From Patiria pectinifera (taxonomy: Eukaryota > Echinodermata > Asteroidea > Valvatida > Asterinidae): DNA of 64,000 nucleotides. The DNA lies in the NCBI GenBank assembly GCA_029964075.1, contig CM057149.1, positions 2,986,465 through 3,050,464 of the forward strand. Reading direction: 5' to 3'. How positions within the stretch are numbered: the stretch's first letter is position 1; every line of letters begins with the position of its first letter. Positions 49,291 through 61,377 of this stretch are shown in pieces. A program made the translations under genes and the position numbers. The notes under the pieces were generated by a model. The model was not told where the DNA came from, did no database searches, and saw only the letters and a list, made by a program, of their open reading frames with translations.

Positions 49291-51533
49291 TAACAATGCA
49301 CTGAAATAGCCATTATTTTCAAAAAAAAAATACACGAAAAAATCTTTCGAATGCACTATTCAAAATATTCATACGCACACAAAGTTACATACACTGTATT
49401 GTATCAATAAAATGTCACCGTTTAACATATAGAGTGATTCGTAGTGTGATTCTTAAACACCTAGTCGAAATTAAAACTAAAAAAGCCGATCAGTCCCTGT
49501 GAATCGGGACTATAGATTAATGGAACTACATGTGCCAAAGTTATAGAACATTAGAGGATCTTGTACCTACTCATTATTCGTGGATTTAAAAACCTTGCAA
49601 CTGAACCTCTGAAGTCTGGCGACCTGAAGTGAATGTTTAGTCGAATCCGTTGTACTCCAGGCAGTGTGTCCGCTACAGTAAGCCGCAGGAGAATGTTGTC
49701 TCATATTCTGTCCCAAATGATTCAGTGATGGCGATCTTTTATTCTGTGGACAGTGAGATAAAATACAATAAACTAAATGCATCATTTGTTAAAGAGAGAT
49801 ACTAATTGAAGAGGAGGGTTTAAAATAGAAGAGAGATACAGTGTATATAAATTACGGCCTCTTTTGAACTGCCCTTAACACATGACTACTCCTGTAGGGA
49901 ATTCCAGAAACGTGGATTGACACCCGATTTTCAATAATAGTTAAATATAGATTGTAACAAAATTTCTTGAACCATTTTTATCCTTCATTTCCAAACATTA
50001 CAAGCTGATGATATGACCTTTTCCTGGTACCTCTTCTCTTAAAACAAAAGGCAATGGAAACCGAAGGTAACAAGTAAATAATATCGACAAGAGTAGTGTT
50101 ATCACATCATCAAAGGCTGAAGTAGGCCTGTGCCGGTACAAAACGAGGCGTAAAGGCCCAGCAGGCGCCGGACGAAAAATCACTATAGGTACCATATGGT
50201 ACGATAATTCCACAAATCTGTTTACGATGACATGCGTCGCAACTCACAAAACTGAAACCGCTCTGCAGGTGTACCGAAAATGTTTAAGGTTAAATATTGG
50301 CCTAGTTGATCGGAATTAGATTTAAACATCAAATTCACTGACCTTTTTATATCCTAAGTACATGTAGTACTTGTAGTACCCTCCTGAATGGCGCTGAAAC
50401 AACGTACGTCACAATGAGATGGTTTTGATCGAGGCTGGCAAATTCTGTAAAAAGGTGTAAAATGTACTTCTAAGATATAGTTTCGAACAACACGACTGCA
50501 AAGAAGTAACCTGAAAAATGTAACATTTCCCAGTGCACAAGGTTGGATATATATTTAAATGTATAGGCCTATAGTTATACTGACCGTTTCCTATACGAGG
50601 GAACCATGCATATCTTATTTTTGAATGTTAACGGTAATCAAAACTTTGAGCAACAAAAGGTCTGGAGTAAACGAAGAAAAACCAATGAGAGCTAATCTTG
50701 AAAAAAAAATTGGCTGCATGTGCTAGCAAACAAAAGTTGAAAAATGTTTTACTGAATGACTTGTAAGTGCTGACCCGGGTGTCATGCAAGGAGGCAAATT
50801 TCAGGGTATCGCAAAACCGGCACAATTAAGAGGCCGCTTTGTTTTTCATAGTGCTTATCAAAACAACACTCGGTGGAAAGAAATTCCATGTCAATCAATG
50901 CAATTATTTGACGAATTAATTTATAGTAAATTCGAGTTTCGGCAACCAAAACAAGCATATTATGTTTAACATGAAGATTTTTTGGGGGGCATGCATTAGA
51001 CAAAGGTCGTTATGCAGAAGGATAAGTACGTGAAAGGCCCTAGCTACGGTTCTACTGACTGTATTGAAGCATCACCAGATATCATTAATTAAAACAAACA
51101 TTAAAACATATCATTCAAACAAACATGATATTTTTATGAAGCAGACAACATGTTACTTACCCAAGCCTCTCAATTAAGCAGGTTTCCACCCGTATGTTCC
51201 TTGCTCTATGATGCATCGTGGCTTTAATCCCATACGCGGCTGTGACGAGACTCTTTATTGACTAAACCGTAGGTTTTAAGTCTGTTGACAAAATGACCGC
51301 GACGAGTAGGGAGATGGACAGGCACTATTCCAAATCCCATTATCTTTCCCTCCGTAATTACCCCCTCCCCTCCAAATGACCCCCTCCAAAATAGATCCCC
51401 CTCCTCTTCCCCCTCCCCACCCCGCCCTCCCCTCTCTCTCTCTACCCCACCCCTCTCTCTCCCCACGCCCCAAATATATCTTCCCTCTAGCTCCCCAAAT
51501 ATATCTCTTCTCTCTCCGAGTTGTTATATTATA
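49291..51533. other. Non-coding stretch
   Basis: No gene recognised. 51,360-51,500 is a pyrimidine-rich (C/T) low-complexity tract that produces spurious glycine/arginine-rich frames on the minus strand. Confidence 0.5.
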
Positions 51534-51782
51534 AGTGGGGGGTACGGCGACAAACCCCATATCTCCCTCTGTCTAGGCCCCAGACCAGGCTCTTATCAGT
51601 CGCCGTCTTGAAGATCTCTATTTAGACTCGTAGCGACTGGTATGCCTCCTATCAATACTTACAAATAAATTAAAAAACACGTTTTCTTAGGTTTACATGT
51701 CTGAGTTTTTACTTTATTGAAAACGGATGACTTAACCATTACAAACATGTAACTTTAACAAATATAATCTAATACACATAGA

Positions 51783-52115
51783 TTAAGAATGATGTCATCA
51801 GTATTATTAGCAAAGGGAAGCTTGCTTCCCCTCTAACTGTAATAAGTTTCATCGATAAGAATGATGTAATCAGTATTATTAGCAAAGGGAAGCTTGCTTC
51901 CTCTAACTGTAATAAGTTTCATCGATAAGAATGATGTCATCAGTATTATTAGCAAAGGGAAGCTTGCTTCCCTCTAACTGTAATAAGTTTCATCGATAAG
52001 AATGATGTCATCAGTATTATTAGCAAAGGGAAGCTTGCTTCCCCTCTAACTGTAATAAGTTTCATCGATAAGAATGATGTCATCAGTATTATTAGCAAAT
52101 GGAAGCATACTTCTC
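51783..52115 (+). repeat. 72-bp subterminal tandem repeat, copy B
   Basis: Four full units and a partial one of about 71-72 bp. Each contains ATGATGTCATCAG (once GATGTAATCAG) and AAAGGGAAGCTTGCTTCCC. The arrangement of a TGATGTCATCA core followed by a GGGAA...TTCCC hairpin is shared with the 80-bp repeats of copy A read in element orientation. Confidence 0.85.
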
Positions 52116-52482
52116 CTCTCGAGGTCAATGACATCTAGACATTGTGTTAAAAATCAAACTACCTATGTACGAGGACCACAGTGATTGCAATCGCATTGAA
52201 ATCTGTGTGTCCATTTTTCACCTGTAGTTGTGTCTATGCTAAAGATATTTACTATATGCGTTTTGTTTTTTTGAAAAAAAGTTAAGGGAAGGCGGCAGTG
52301 AAGTAATTGGGGATAAATGAGTACCAGATCGTAAAATTTTCTCAATACCCTAGCCCACCTTTTTCCAATGCCACAATTGTTTTTCAACCATGAATCGAAG
52401 TTCGGCGAAAGTACCCTCCTTTTTTTATCCTTTTGAAATGTTTTAAAAGAAACTTCCAACCAATGCCCAAACCTTGCTGCGT

Positions 52483-52941
52483 TTAACAGAGCCCTGTTTT
52501 CCCCTGTTTGTATATTTCATCACAGTCCTTTAAGCATTTTTCTAAATAACTTAATCTATAACGTTGATCTACCGTTACTTCTGGAATATCCCCATTTTCT
52601 TGCTGCCGCCGTGGTTTATAACTATTCGTCATTTTGTTATAGATTTCATGGTAATTTACAGCTTTTTTTTTTGGTACTGGAGGCTGCTCATCTTCAGGTT
52701 CATGTATTTCTAAAATGGGGAGTGGTGGTGGACTACGAAAACGGCGCTGAAGGGCTTCAACGTCATCCTTAAACTGTGGAGTCGCGGCCATCAGTCCTTT
52801 ACCTGTGCTAATATCTGTAGACACTGAGCGAACCCCGCAACACACCAGTCGCTGAACGAGGAAACGATTTCGTTTGCCTCGTTCAGACCCTCCTCAACGT
52901 GAGTCATCTCAATGGTCTGCCGTGGAATCTCCATAGTGTTT
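52483..52941 (-). CDS. Uncharacterised minus-strand gene near the polymerase end of copy B
   Basis: An acceptor (TTTTTAG) precedes a coding block starting at ATG 52934 with MEIPRQTIEMTHVEEGLNEA and a helical S-F-S-D-W-C region. The frame then changes around 52,800, either by a tiny intron or by an indel. It continues through a proline-rich linker (PPPLPILEIHEPEDEQPPVP) to a helical C terminus with SYLEKCLKDCDEIYKQ and a stop at 52483. No family recognised. Location suggests an element gene, but copy A has no visible counterpart, so a host gene is possible. Confidence 0.5.
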
Positions 52942-53352
52942 CTAAAAAGAGAGAGAACAAAAAATAATAATAAATAAAGTGGCATATATATATTTTCATC
53001 CTTTTTATGAAATGGTAATTTTGATGTAGTATTTGGACAAACTTTTGTTACAAATAGTAGTCATGATTGCTTTTGTATCAGAAAAATACAAATACTAAAA
53101 AGTTGAAAGTTATTTACAAAAAAAATGTTATGTGCTTTGCAACTGCTCATATCCTTCCTCAAAAATCTAGTCGACATGCATTTGTGTGATAGTGCCCTCC
53201 AGGGTTGAAATTGTAAAAGGTTGTTGTGTGGAACGTGAGTCTTGTACGCGCTACTGCAAAATTGTGTCGTTTACTTCCGATTATTGTGAGTACCTTTCAT
53301 ACAATTTACGGGTAATATACCACACTAGTCAAGGGTGAATATTTATGTTTAC

Positions 53353-53424
53353 CTTTGATGGTGCAGACAACTTGTTTAGATTGCTGGATTTCACGTTGTG
53401 TCTCGATCGATTCCTCTTTAGGAT
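53353..53424 (-). other. Candidate upstream (5' UTR) exon of the 52.5-kb gene
   Basis: A 72-nt block on the minus strand is bounded by TTTTTCAG and G|GTAAAC. It is open in two frames, but neither joins the downstream ATG frame, so it is best read as untranslated leader. Confidence 0.35.
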
Positions 53425-53688
53425 CTGAAAAATAATAATGATTTATACAGTTAAAAGTTCACTTAAAACTTTGTTACGTGCTGTACAGCTCCCTCGCATA
53501 CTTTTATTAAAAATTCTAGTAAAAACCATAGCTTATAGTTTACCTTTTCAGTGGGGGTTGCTTGATTAAAACAAGTGTAGATATTACTGCAGTTGTTGAT
53601 GCTGCTAGGCTGATGAAAGTCTATCTGCTGGGTAGAATGTCTGTTGAATGGCAGGGCTTTTCATTTGTCTACTTATATAACCAAAAAT

Positions 53689-53802
53689 GATTAGTCATGA
53701 TCATAGTGTTTCGTAAGTGGTGGACATTTTGGAAATCTCTAGAAAATTCCAAAATTTCCACCACTTATGAAACAATGTGATGACCAATTATGACTGATCA
53801 GT
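53689..53802. repeat. Imperfect hairpin with ~50-bp arms
   Basis: Arms contain GTTTCGTAAGTGGTGGACAT and the complement of a TTTCCACCACTTATGAAAC block, separated by a short CTCTAGAA loop. Confidence 0.75.
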
Positions 53803-53840
53803 TTAATAGAACTGGGGTTTACACAACACACAATTGTGCA

Positions 53841-53890
53841 ATGGGAATTTTCCAGTACAATTGTGCGTAATTGTACTGGGAAATTCCCAT
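53841..53890. repeat. Near-perfect 22-bp-arm hairpin
   Basis: ATGGGAATTTTCCAGTACAA plus TT pairs with the stretch at 53869-53890 with one mismatch, around a 6-base loop. It lies ~245 bp upstream of the polymerase start. Confidence 0.85.
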
Positions 53891-54135
53891 TTCAAGCATG
53901 ATAGATTTTGTACGGTCAAGGCCGTTCAAAATCTATTCATATGCATTCTCATGCACTCTCGAAGAGTGTCAACTCACTTCCAATGTACATGTACTTGTAA
54001 TTCAAAGTTGGCCCTCTTTATTCCCGAGTCTAATTTTGATGTCAGTGGATAAACATTTTGGATTTATTCAAAAAATTAAATAAAAAAATATTATCTAGTC
54101 CATATTTGAATAGATAATATCTATATATATATTAA

Positions 54136-57100
54136 ATGGAGACCAACTCAAAACCATCACCTAAAGGCTATTCGCGGTGGGTCAAGGCTGCATTGAAGAG
54201 TTACGTTGATCAAAATAATATAGAGATCGATGAACGAGAAAATTATACTCGTCGAGACTATATTCAAGCCATAAGGGCTGAAGAGAGTAAATTTAAAAAC
54301 TTGAGAAAAAAGACACTACATGAGCTCAAACAGATTGTAGACGAACACAATCTAGAATACGTACCGACTGGTTATAATGGTCGATTTTTGAAAAAAGATT
54401 TATTCTCAGCGATCAAGAGATTTAAATCTCCCGAAGATTTTCAAGAGGCTGACTTCAGAGGTACGAGAAGGTTTAGAAATAACTTTCGAAACTGGGAACT
54501 GATTCCGAGACAGTTTAATAATGACGTTGAACTGTTTTTTCGCACTCACGAGCGACAGATCGAAAGCAAAGTCGTATCAGAACTGAGAGAACTCACTAAC
54601 ATTAAGGTTCAGATTGCGATTACAGTGAGATACGTTAAAAATGTACCTGATGGAGAACGGGTGACTGCTGAATTTACCTTTATCAGTAACAATATGGTTA
54701 TTTTGAGGGAGAGTCAGGTAAAGCAAATTCTTAAAGAAGCGATCGATCAAGTAAAAGAAAAACACGCGAGTCATACAAATCGAGGATCAGGTTGGGTAGT
54801 CGATAAAATACTCGCGTTTTACATTAACGTAAACCGTTATGCTCAAGCAGGAGGTAGTTCTTACATAGAGCTACCCGACTATCTCAAAAATAAAAAGGCG
54901 ATTATCAACGTACAAAACAAAGACAACGAATGTTTGAGATGGTGTTTGAGGGCCGCTCTTGGTAAATATTCGGACAAAGTAAAACAGCGAATCGAAAACA
55001 ACCCAAAATATCAGGTCCATGAAGAGAGAACTACGATATACAACACGAACGATGGATTGAAATTCGAAAATATAGACTTTCCCACACCAGTGGATCAAAT
55101 GTCTAGGGTAGAAAGACAAAATAATCTGTCAATAAATGTTTTTGGTTATACTGAACAAGATAACATACATGTATTGGCATTATCTAAAAACACAGATCCT
55201 ACCGTTGAGGCTATCGATCTGTTGTTGTTTTCCAACGGTGATAAGAGTCACTACTGTTGGATAAAACAATTTTCTAGATTATTTTATACTGTAACGGCAG
55301 ATCGACACAAGAAATATTTTTGTAGAAGATGTCTGTCACACTACGGAACGCAAGAAAAACTAGACAGACACAAACAAGATTGTGAGGGAATAGACAAACC
55401 TCCGTCTAAAATCGTTTTTCCCGAGAACAACGTATTAAAATTTAAAAACCACAGATTTGCACAGGACGCACCATTTGTCATTTACGCCGACTTTGAATCG
55501 GTACTAGAAAAAACTCAGCACGATAAAAAGGAAAACACGCAAAAGACAAACATTCACAAAGCAAGCGGTTATTCGTTGGTAGTCGTTAGATGTGATGGTG
55601 AAAATATGTATGGAGAAACTTACAGGGGCAAAGACGCCACAACTAAGTTTGTAGAGCAGATGTTACAATTACAACGAGATATTAATTGCATATTTGCTAA
55701 TCCCATACCCATGGAATTTACTGAGCGAGATAAAAACATCACGAAAAACAAACACGTGTTGGATTTGCGAGAAACCATATTATCTCAAGTACTCGAGCAA
55801 ATGTCAATGCCAGAGACCTAAAAATCCAAAAACAGAAAAACAAATAAAAGAACATCAGTACGAAAACAAAAATGGATTTATCGAGTCTAAATGTCTCGAA
55901 TGCAAAAAGAAAATCAACAAATTTAGAAAGGTGAGAGATCACTGCCACGTCACGGGTAGATATAGAGGTGCCGCGCACGCCTACTGTAACACCAAGCTAC
56001 GTGTTAAACCCGGTTGTACTACGATACCGGTCATATTACACAATTTACAAAATTACGACGCGCATTTGATCATGCAAGGCATTTCTGTTTGCAAAGGTAA
56101 AATAAACTGTATCCCTAGAAATTCAGAAAAGTACATTTCGTTTTCAATCGGAAATCTACGATTTATAGACTCGTTCAATTTTATGGCGTCATCGCTTGAC
56201 AACTTAGTTAAAGCTTGTCCAAAAGAGTCGTTTACTTTACTGAGAAAACATTTTAAAAATTCGCCAGAGAGTTTAGACCTTTTACTACAAAAAGGAGTTT
56301 ACCCTTACGAATATATGGACTCGTTTGATAAATTTGAAGAGACCAGTCTACCACCAATCGAAAAGTTTTACAGCAGTCTAAAAGACGAAGGGATATCGCG
56401 AGAAGACTATGACAGAGCTCGGCGAGTGTGGAAAGAGTTTAAGGTAAAAAAACTTGGGCGAATATCACGACTTGTACGTGACTACCGACACGTTTTTACT
56501 AGCCGGCGTGTTTGAGAATTTTAGACGCGTGTGTAAAAAGAATTATAAGTTAGATCCGGCTAATTATTTCACCGCACCCGGGTTATCGTGGGATGCACTG
56601 TTAAAACATTCTCAGATAGAACTCGAACTATTGCAAGACGTAGACAAACATTTATTTTTTGAGAGAGCAAAACGAGGAGGCATGTCGAGCGTCGGTAGCG
56701 CGAGATATCACAAAGCAAACAATAAATATCTGCCCGACCACGATCCGGATAAACCAACGAGTTACGTGACCTATCTAGACGCTAATAACCTATACGGTTG
56801 GGCTATGAGCCAGTACTTGCCATACAAAGATTTTAAGTGGTTAAAGCCTAAGGAATTTAATACCGAGTATATCATGTCGATTGATAAAACGTCAGATACG
56901 GGTTATTTTTTAGAGGTGGACCTCGATTACCCAGCCGCTCTTCACGATTGGCACAACGATTACCCGCTAGCGCCAGAAAACATAATCATACCACAAGAAT
57001 GGATGTCTGATTATCAAAACGAATTATTGGATACCGAGCCTAGTAGCAAAGTACCCAAATTAACCGGCACGCTAAAACCCAAACGCAAGTACGTTTTGCA

Positions 57101-58041
57101 CTACATCACTTTACAGCTTTATATCGAGCTCGGATTAAAACTCAAAAAAGTACATCGCGTCTTGGGGTTTAAACAGAAGCCTTGGATGAAGTCGTACATC
57201 GATAAAAACACTCAACTCAGAACTAAAGCAACTTTTAACTTTGAAAAAGATTTTTAAACTCATGAATAATAGCGTTTTTGGAAAAACGATGGAAGACGTT
57301 AGAAATAGAATGGACGCAAAGTTACTCAGAGAGGATGAGCATAAAAGATACAAAATGATAGTGTCTAAACCAAACTACAAACAGACATCGATCTTTAAAG
57401 AATGCGAGTTGTCATTTGTCGAAATGTATAAGACTAAAACCGTGTTAAACAAACCGATCTACTGCGGAGTGAGTATATTAGATCTCTCAAAGACGCTGAT
57501 GTACGATTTTTATTATAATCGAATGAAAGTGACGTATGGAGACCGAGTCAGATTACTGTATACGGACACGGACAGTTTACTCTTAAGCGTCTACACGGAC
57601 GACGTATACAAAGGTATGCAGCAAAACGGGCAACAATACGACCTTTCGAATTATCCGACGGATCATCCTTTGTACGACCCAACCAATAAGAAAGTGATCG
57701 GTAAATTTAAAGACGAGTTTGGAGGTAAAATAATCAAAGAAGTCGTTTGTATAAGACCTAAAATGTACTCGATTTTAACCGCTGACATCAACTTGAAAAA
57801 AGCCAAGGGAGTCACAAAATCGGTCACCTCTAAGAAATTAAAACACCGACACTATTACGACTGCATCTTAAACAAGAAATCTCATTACGAAACCATGACT
57901 CACATTAGATCGGAAAATCACATCCTTTACACCGTATCTCAAAATAAACTATCGTTGAGTCCGTTGGACACAAAGACGTACATTTTACCGGATGGAATAC
58001 ACACGCTCGCTTATGGTCACCGTAATCTAGATATTAATTAG
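54136..58041 (+). CDS. polB: Protein-primed-type family B DNA polymerase, copy B (three one-base breaks)
   Basis: About 1,300 codons from ATG 54136 (TAAATG context), in four overlapping frames with breaks near 55,740-55,820, 56,450-56,510 and 57,250. Domains in order: two SAP-like DNA-binding helices (residues ~1-100), a helical region, a C2H2 motif (CRRCLSHYGTQEKLDRH), exonuclease I (FVIYADFESVLE), paired CxxC motifs with an endonuclease VII-like DHCHVTGRYRG, and exonuclease II-like IDSFNFMASSLDNL. These are followed by exonuclease III-like YHDLYVTTDTF, motif A YLDANNLYGWAM, motif B LMNNSVFGKTMEDV and motif C LLYTDTDSLLL. It would replicate the linear element from terminal protein. Its end overlaps the convergent integrase by 8 bp. 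The breaks may be assembly errors. Confidence 0.92.
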
Positions 58042-59030
58042 GCGGTAATTGCGTGTCCTCGGGTACGACTTGAAGCTCTTGTCTCACAAAACTCCTTTTG
58101 GGCCGTCTTGCAGGTAATAAAGAGTAGGACCCGTCGTGACTTTTTTACCTTCAATCATTTTAAATTGACTCGTTCTTTTTTCCACGTTGAAGATGTCTAC
58201 GCTCCAAATGGGATCCGTGGCTCTTCTAGAAGTTCCACCCTCTTGCTCGCCCGGGTAATATAAATATCTAACCATAGCGTCTTGCGGTAATTGTTGCTCT
58301 TTGTTTTAACGGGGTTAGCCGGCGATTGCCGGACCTGTTTTAGTTTAACCGCCTCTGACGGCGCTTTAGCTATTAATCTCGTCGTTTCATCGTTTATAGC
58401 TTTGATCACGCTGGGTAATCGCTCGACCCATTGCGTGTTTCTACTCTCGGGATTTAACATTTCTTGAGCGTACTGATGACCAAACAGTCTCTCGGCTAGC
58501 GTTCGATTAAATCTTTCTACGATACCCTGCGATCGGTGGTTTCCGGGTTCGCCTACGATAATCTCGACGTTTTTGAGGCCATCCATTTTTAAATGCTCCT
58601 TTAAATTCGGTACCGGCATCTACTCTCAACGTTTTAGGGTAACTCAAAGGCGACCTCGCGTAAATCTTGACGATAGCATCTCGCGTGGAATCTGCCGTTT
58701 TAGAAACCAAAGGTTCTGCTTCGTGGTATCGACTCGCAACGTCGACAACCGTCAAAGCGTATTTATAAGTCTTGCGTTTTACTTTATCCCAGGGTAGGTA
58801 TAGCACATCCATTTGGTGAAAGTCGTTTGGTGTTTCAAACTCTCGTGATGTACTCGTAGGCCTGGGTACATACGCAGGACCCGGTAGATAAATTTGCCAT
58901 ATCGCTTGCATTTTAAGCCAATCTCTGATTACCTTTTATCGATTTTTGTTTTATCGTGTAAATGGTCGACGGCACTTTCACCTCTCCAATAACCGCTCGG
59001 GCTATAATACAGTTTAGATAATGTTTGCAT
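58034..59030 (-). CDS. int: Retroviral-type integrase, copy B (one-base breaks)
   Basis: About 332 codons from ATG 59030 on the minus strand, interrupted by one-base changes near 58,936, 58,600 and 58,300, each in or next to an A-run. The rve fold triad is present: VVDVASRYHEAEPLV (first Asp), LRVDAGTEFKG (second Asp) and NHRSQGIVERFNRTL (Glu). The C-terminal region (PIWSVDIFNVEKRTSQFKMI and on) is beta-rich and probably the DNA- or target-binding domain; no clear chromodomain. It acts on element termini to insert them and make short target duplications. Divergent from the gene at 59062. Confidence 0.9.
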
Positions 59031-59061
59031 ATTATTTAATATAAAAGACGTTTATAATAAT
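59031..59061. promoter_or_regulatory. 31-bp divergent promoter with TATA-like box
   Basis: The integrase and the small membrane-protein gene start back-to-back. The spacer contains TATAAAAG (59040-59047). Copy A has a related AT-rich spacer. Confidence 0.45.
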
Positions 59062-59484
59062 ATGGCTAGCGTTGCTATGATGTTAGGAGGCGCGATCGTC
59101 AACGCCTTAGCTTTTACTGGTTCAAACTTTTTATTTTCAAATCTGAAACAGAGTGACGAGGAGCGTAAGAGACACGATTTAGCGATAGAACAACTCTCAG
59201 CCGCCAAAGATAAGTGGCAACGAGAACGAACGAAATATCTAGATTTTCTAAACGAACGTATCAGAAAACAAAATGCTTCTAAAGAAACATTTTTTAACGT
59301 AGACCGAGCGTTGCGTTACTACAACGAGGTGAGTGGACAATCTACCGAACTACCCGTAGGACTGCAACACGAACCCAAACTCGAAGATTTTTACGAGCCT
59401 AGCGACCAACAAATAGAAAAAGAACTGGTGTTTATCGCGGGAGGAACGCTATTGGTGGGCTTCTTGGCTTACAGATACCTTTAA
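59062..59484 (+). CDS. Small membrane/coiled-coil element protein (intact)
   Basis: 140 residues, uninterrupted. The N terminus is a hydrophobic segment (MMLGGAIVNALAFTGSNFLF). A charged coiled coil with REEK-like heptads follows, then a neutral linker, and the C terminus is a second hydrophobic helix (VFIAGGTLLVGFLAYRYL). It lies directly upstream of the capsid gene, 22 bp apart, suggesting co-expression with virion genes. Family unknown. Confidence 0.7.
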   Translation: MASVAMMLGGAIVNALAFTGSNFLFSNLKQSDEERKRHDLAIEQLSAAKDKWQRERTKYLDFLNERIRKQNASKETFFNVDRALRYYNEVSGQSTELPVGLQHEPKLEDFYEPSDQQIEKELVFIAGGTLLVGFLAYRYL

Positions 59485-59506
59485 ATTTAAAACTCGTATA
59501 AATAAA

Positions 59507-60773
59507 ATGAATGCGTATGGAAAAAAGCTCAATCCCAGCAGGCTATTAAAAATACCCAGATCTATCAAGGGTGAGAGAAAAGAGGTGGTCATTACCCACA
59601 ATCCCAGTAGTATATCGGCGGGGCAAACGCTGAGGGTCAAGTTTCCTCAATTGGGTGTAGACGACGTGATCGTACCCGGCACTTGTAAACTAGCTTTCAA
59701 TTTAGAACTCGAAGGTGGAAGCGACAACAATAGAACTATTTTTGGCAATTTAGCCAGAAATTTAGTCAGCGAAATCAGCGTCAGGCTTCAAGGTCACGAA
59801 ATTGTGAGTTATCGTCACGCCGACGTGTATCACAACTTTAAAGACAATTGGATCAACAGCTCGACGACTCGAAACATGGCGTACTCGGGCATAGAAAAAG
59901 AAAATGTGTCTAAACTAAGAACTGGGGCTGAAGATGCTAACGCGGGCGCCAACAACGGTAAGGATCAAGCTATCGCGGATGCCTATGGTAACAGATATTG
60001 TATTCCCTAGACATTGACATACTGACTTCGCATCACCCTTTTACCCCAGCGGTTTAAAACAACCTCTGACGTACGAGATAAAGTTTAACGATCACGATAA
60101 AGTAGTCAACAGTTCAGATACGGCGGCGATGTACAGTATCTCAGACTTGTCTCTCGAATACGAAGTGGTGACCAACAGAGACCTAGCTATCACCATCAGG
60201 AATAAACACAAGGGGTTAATGCAATATCTGTTTGATAAAATCCACTCGTTAGAAGTTAGATCCGTCAACAAATCGGACACGCTTTGGAACGTCAGCGTCA
60301 ATCAACCCATCAGGAGTCTCAAGGGTATTTTGTTTTTGTTTAAAGATCCCGCGGTCAAAAATCCGCAGCGATTTTACAATCCAAAAATAACCAAAACATC
60401 GGTGACCGTAGAAGGTAAACCCAATCAACTCTACAGTCAAGGCATGTTTCAGTATCAACACTGGAATGAAATCAACAAGTTCTTTGGAGACAGCGATACC
60501 GAAAGCGGGCGTGGAGAAGCTAAAGACTTAAATTTGACGGGTTTTGACCTCGGAGACTACCTAAAAGACAAGTACGGTCTGTGGCTCGATTTTAGAAGTA
60601 ACGACGACAATTCCGCTCACGGATCCGGTAGGAAACTCGGAGACGGAGGAGGCATCAACATTCAATTTAACAGAGAAGCCGAAGGTCAAGGTGACCTCAC
60701 GATGTACGTATTTTTAGTCATGGATGCTCAATTGAACTTGGAAGACGGGAATTTTAAATCTCTGTTAAGTTAA
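59507..60773 (+). CDS. Major-capsid-like protein, copy B (one one-base break)
   Basis: About 420 codons from ATG 59507, with one single-base loss near 60,002 that splits it into 167- and 214-residue open parts. The N-terminal block ITHNPSSISAGQTLRVKFPQ and following IVPGTCKLAFNLELEGG read as jelly-roll strands. Near the end DLTMYVFLVMDAQLNLEDG is the kind of C-terminal strand I associate with capsid proteins of Polinton-like elements. Position next to the packaging ATPase supports a double-jelly-roll capsid role. Its stop codon abuts the ATPase ATG (TAAATG). Assignment is by pattern and context, not by a search. Confidence 0.7.
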
Positions 60774-61377
60774 ATGACACAACCGCATTGCGCTTTAATC
60801 GTCGGCAAACAAATTCGGGCAAAACCAAATGGATTTTGGATCTGTTAGAGTCAGATTATAAAAACACATTTGAGGCGATAGTCATCATTTGCCCTACCAT
60901 ATTTAAAAACAAAACGTACATCGAAAGAAAGTGGATTCAAGCAGATCCCGAGGTATACCTCTGCGATCCGGAATTGTACAAGATGACGCTCAACGAAGCG
61001 ATCGATTTTTACAGGAAAATATTCGAAGGTGTTGCCACGTTGTTTATCGTGGACGATTGCTCTTCGGATCAAGAGATTAAATATCGTAAAAGACGTGGGC
61101 GATAAGCAAGATGGCATTTAGCGGAAGACACGTAAATCACAGCTGTTGGTTACTGACCCAAAAGTACAACAGCGTTTTAAAAGATTATAGAGAAAACACG
61201 GCTTGGTTGGCATTATTTTACTGCAAAGATAAAACATCGTTTGATCAAGCGTTAGACGAAAATGACGTCGTACCCATTGAACAACGAGATTATATAAAAC
61301 GACGTTTGAGAGATGTGAAATATAGTAAATTGGTCGTATACACCGAACCTCCAGTTAGTTACGAGCTACTTGAGTAG
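60774..61377 (+). CDS. A32-like genome-packaging ATPase, copy B (two one-base breaks)
   Basis: About 200 codons starting at ATG 60774. A one-base loss in an A-run near 60,808 falls inside the Walker A loop (intact in copy A), and another change lies near 61,090. In between, AIVIICPTIF and the Walker B strand ATLFIVDDCS are clear. The last part, FSGRHVNHSCWLLTQKYNSV, is the conserved arginine/sensor region of FtsK/HerA-type viral packaging ATPases. It would translocate element DNA into capsids. Confidence 0.8.

Noticed and set aside
51224..51560. Glycine/arginine-rich minus-strand ORFs
   Set aside because: Produced by a C/T-rich low-complexity tract.
54136..61377. Programmed ribosomal frameshifting in copy B genes
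   Set aside because: Nine breaks in four genes at unrelated A/T runs, with no shared slippery heptamer, are better explained by indels or sequencing error.
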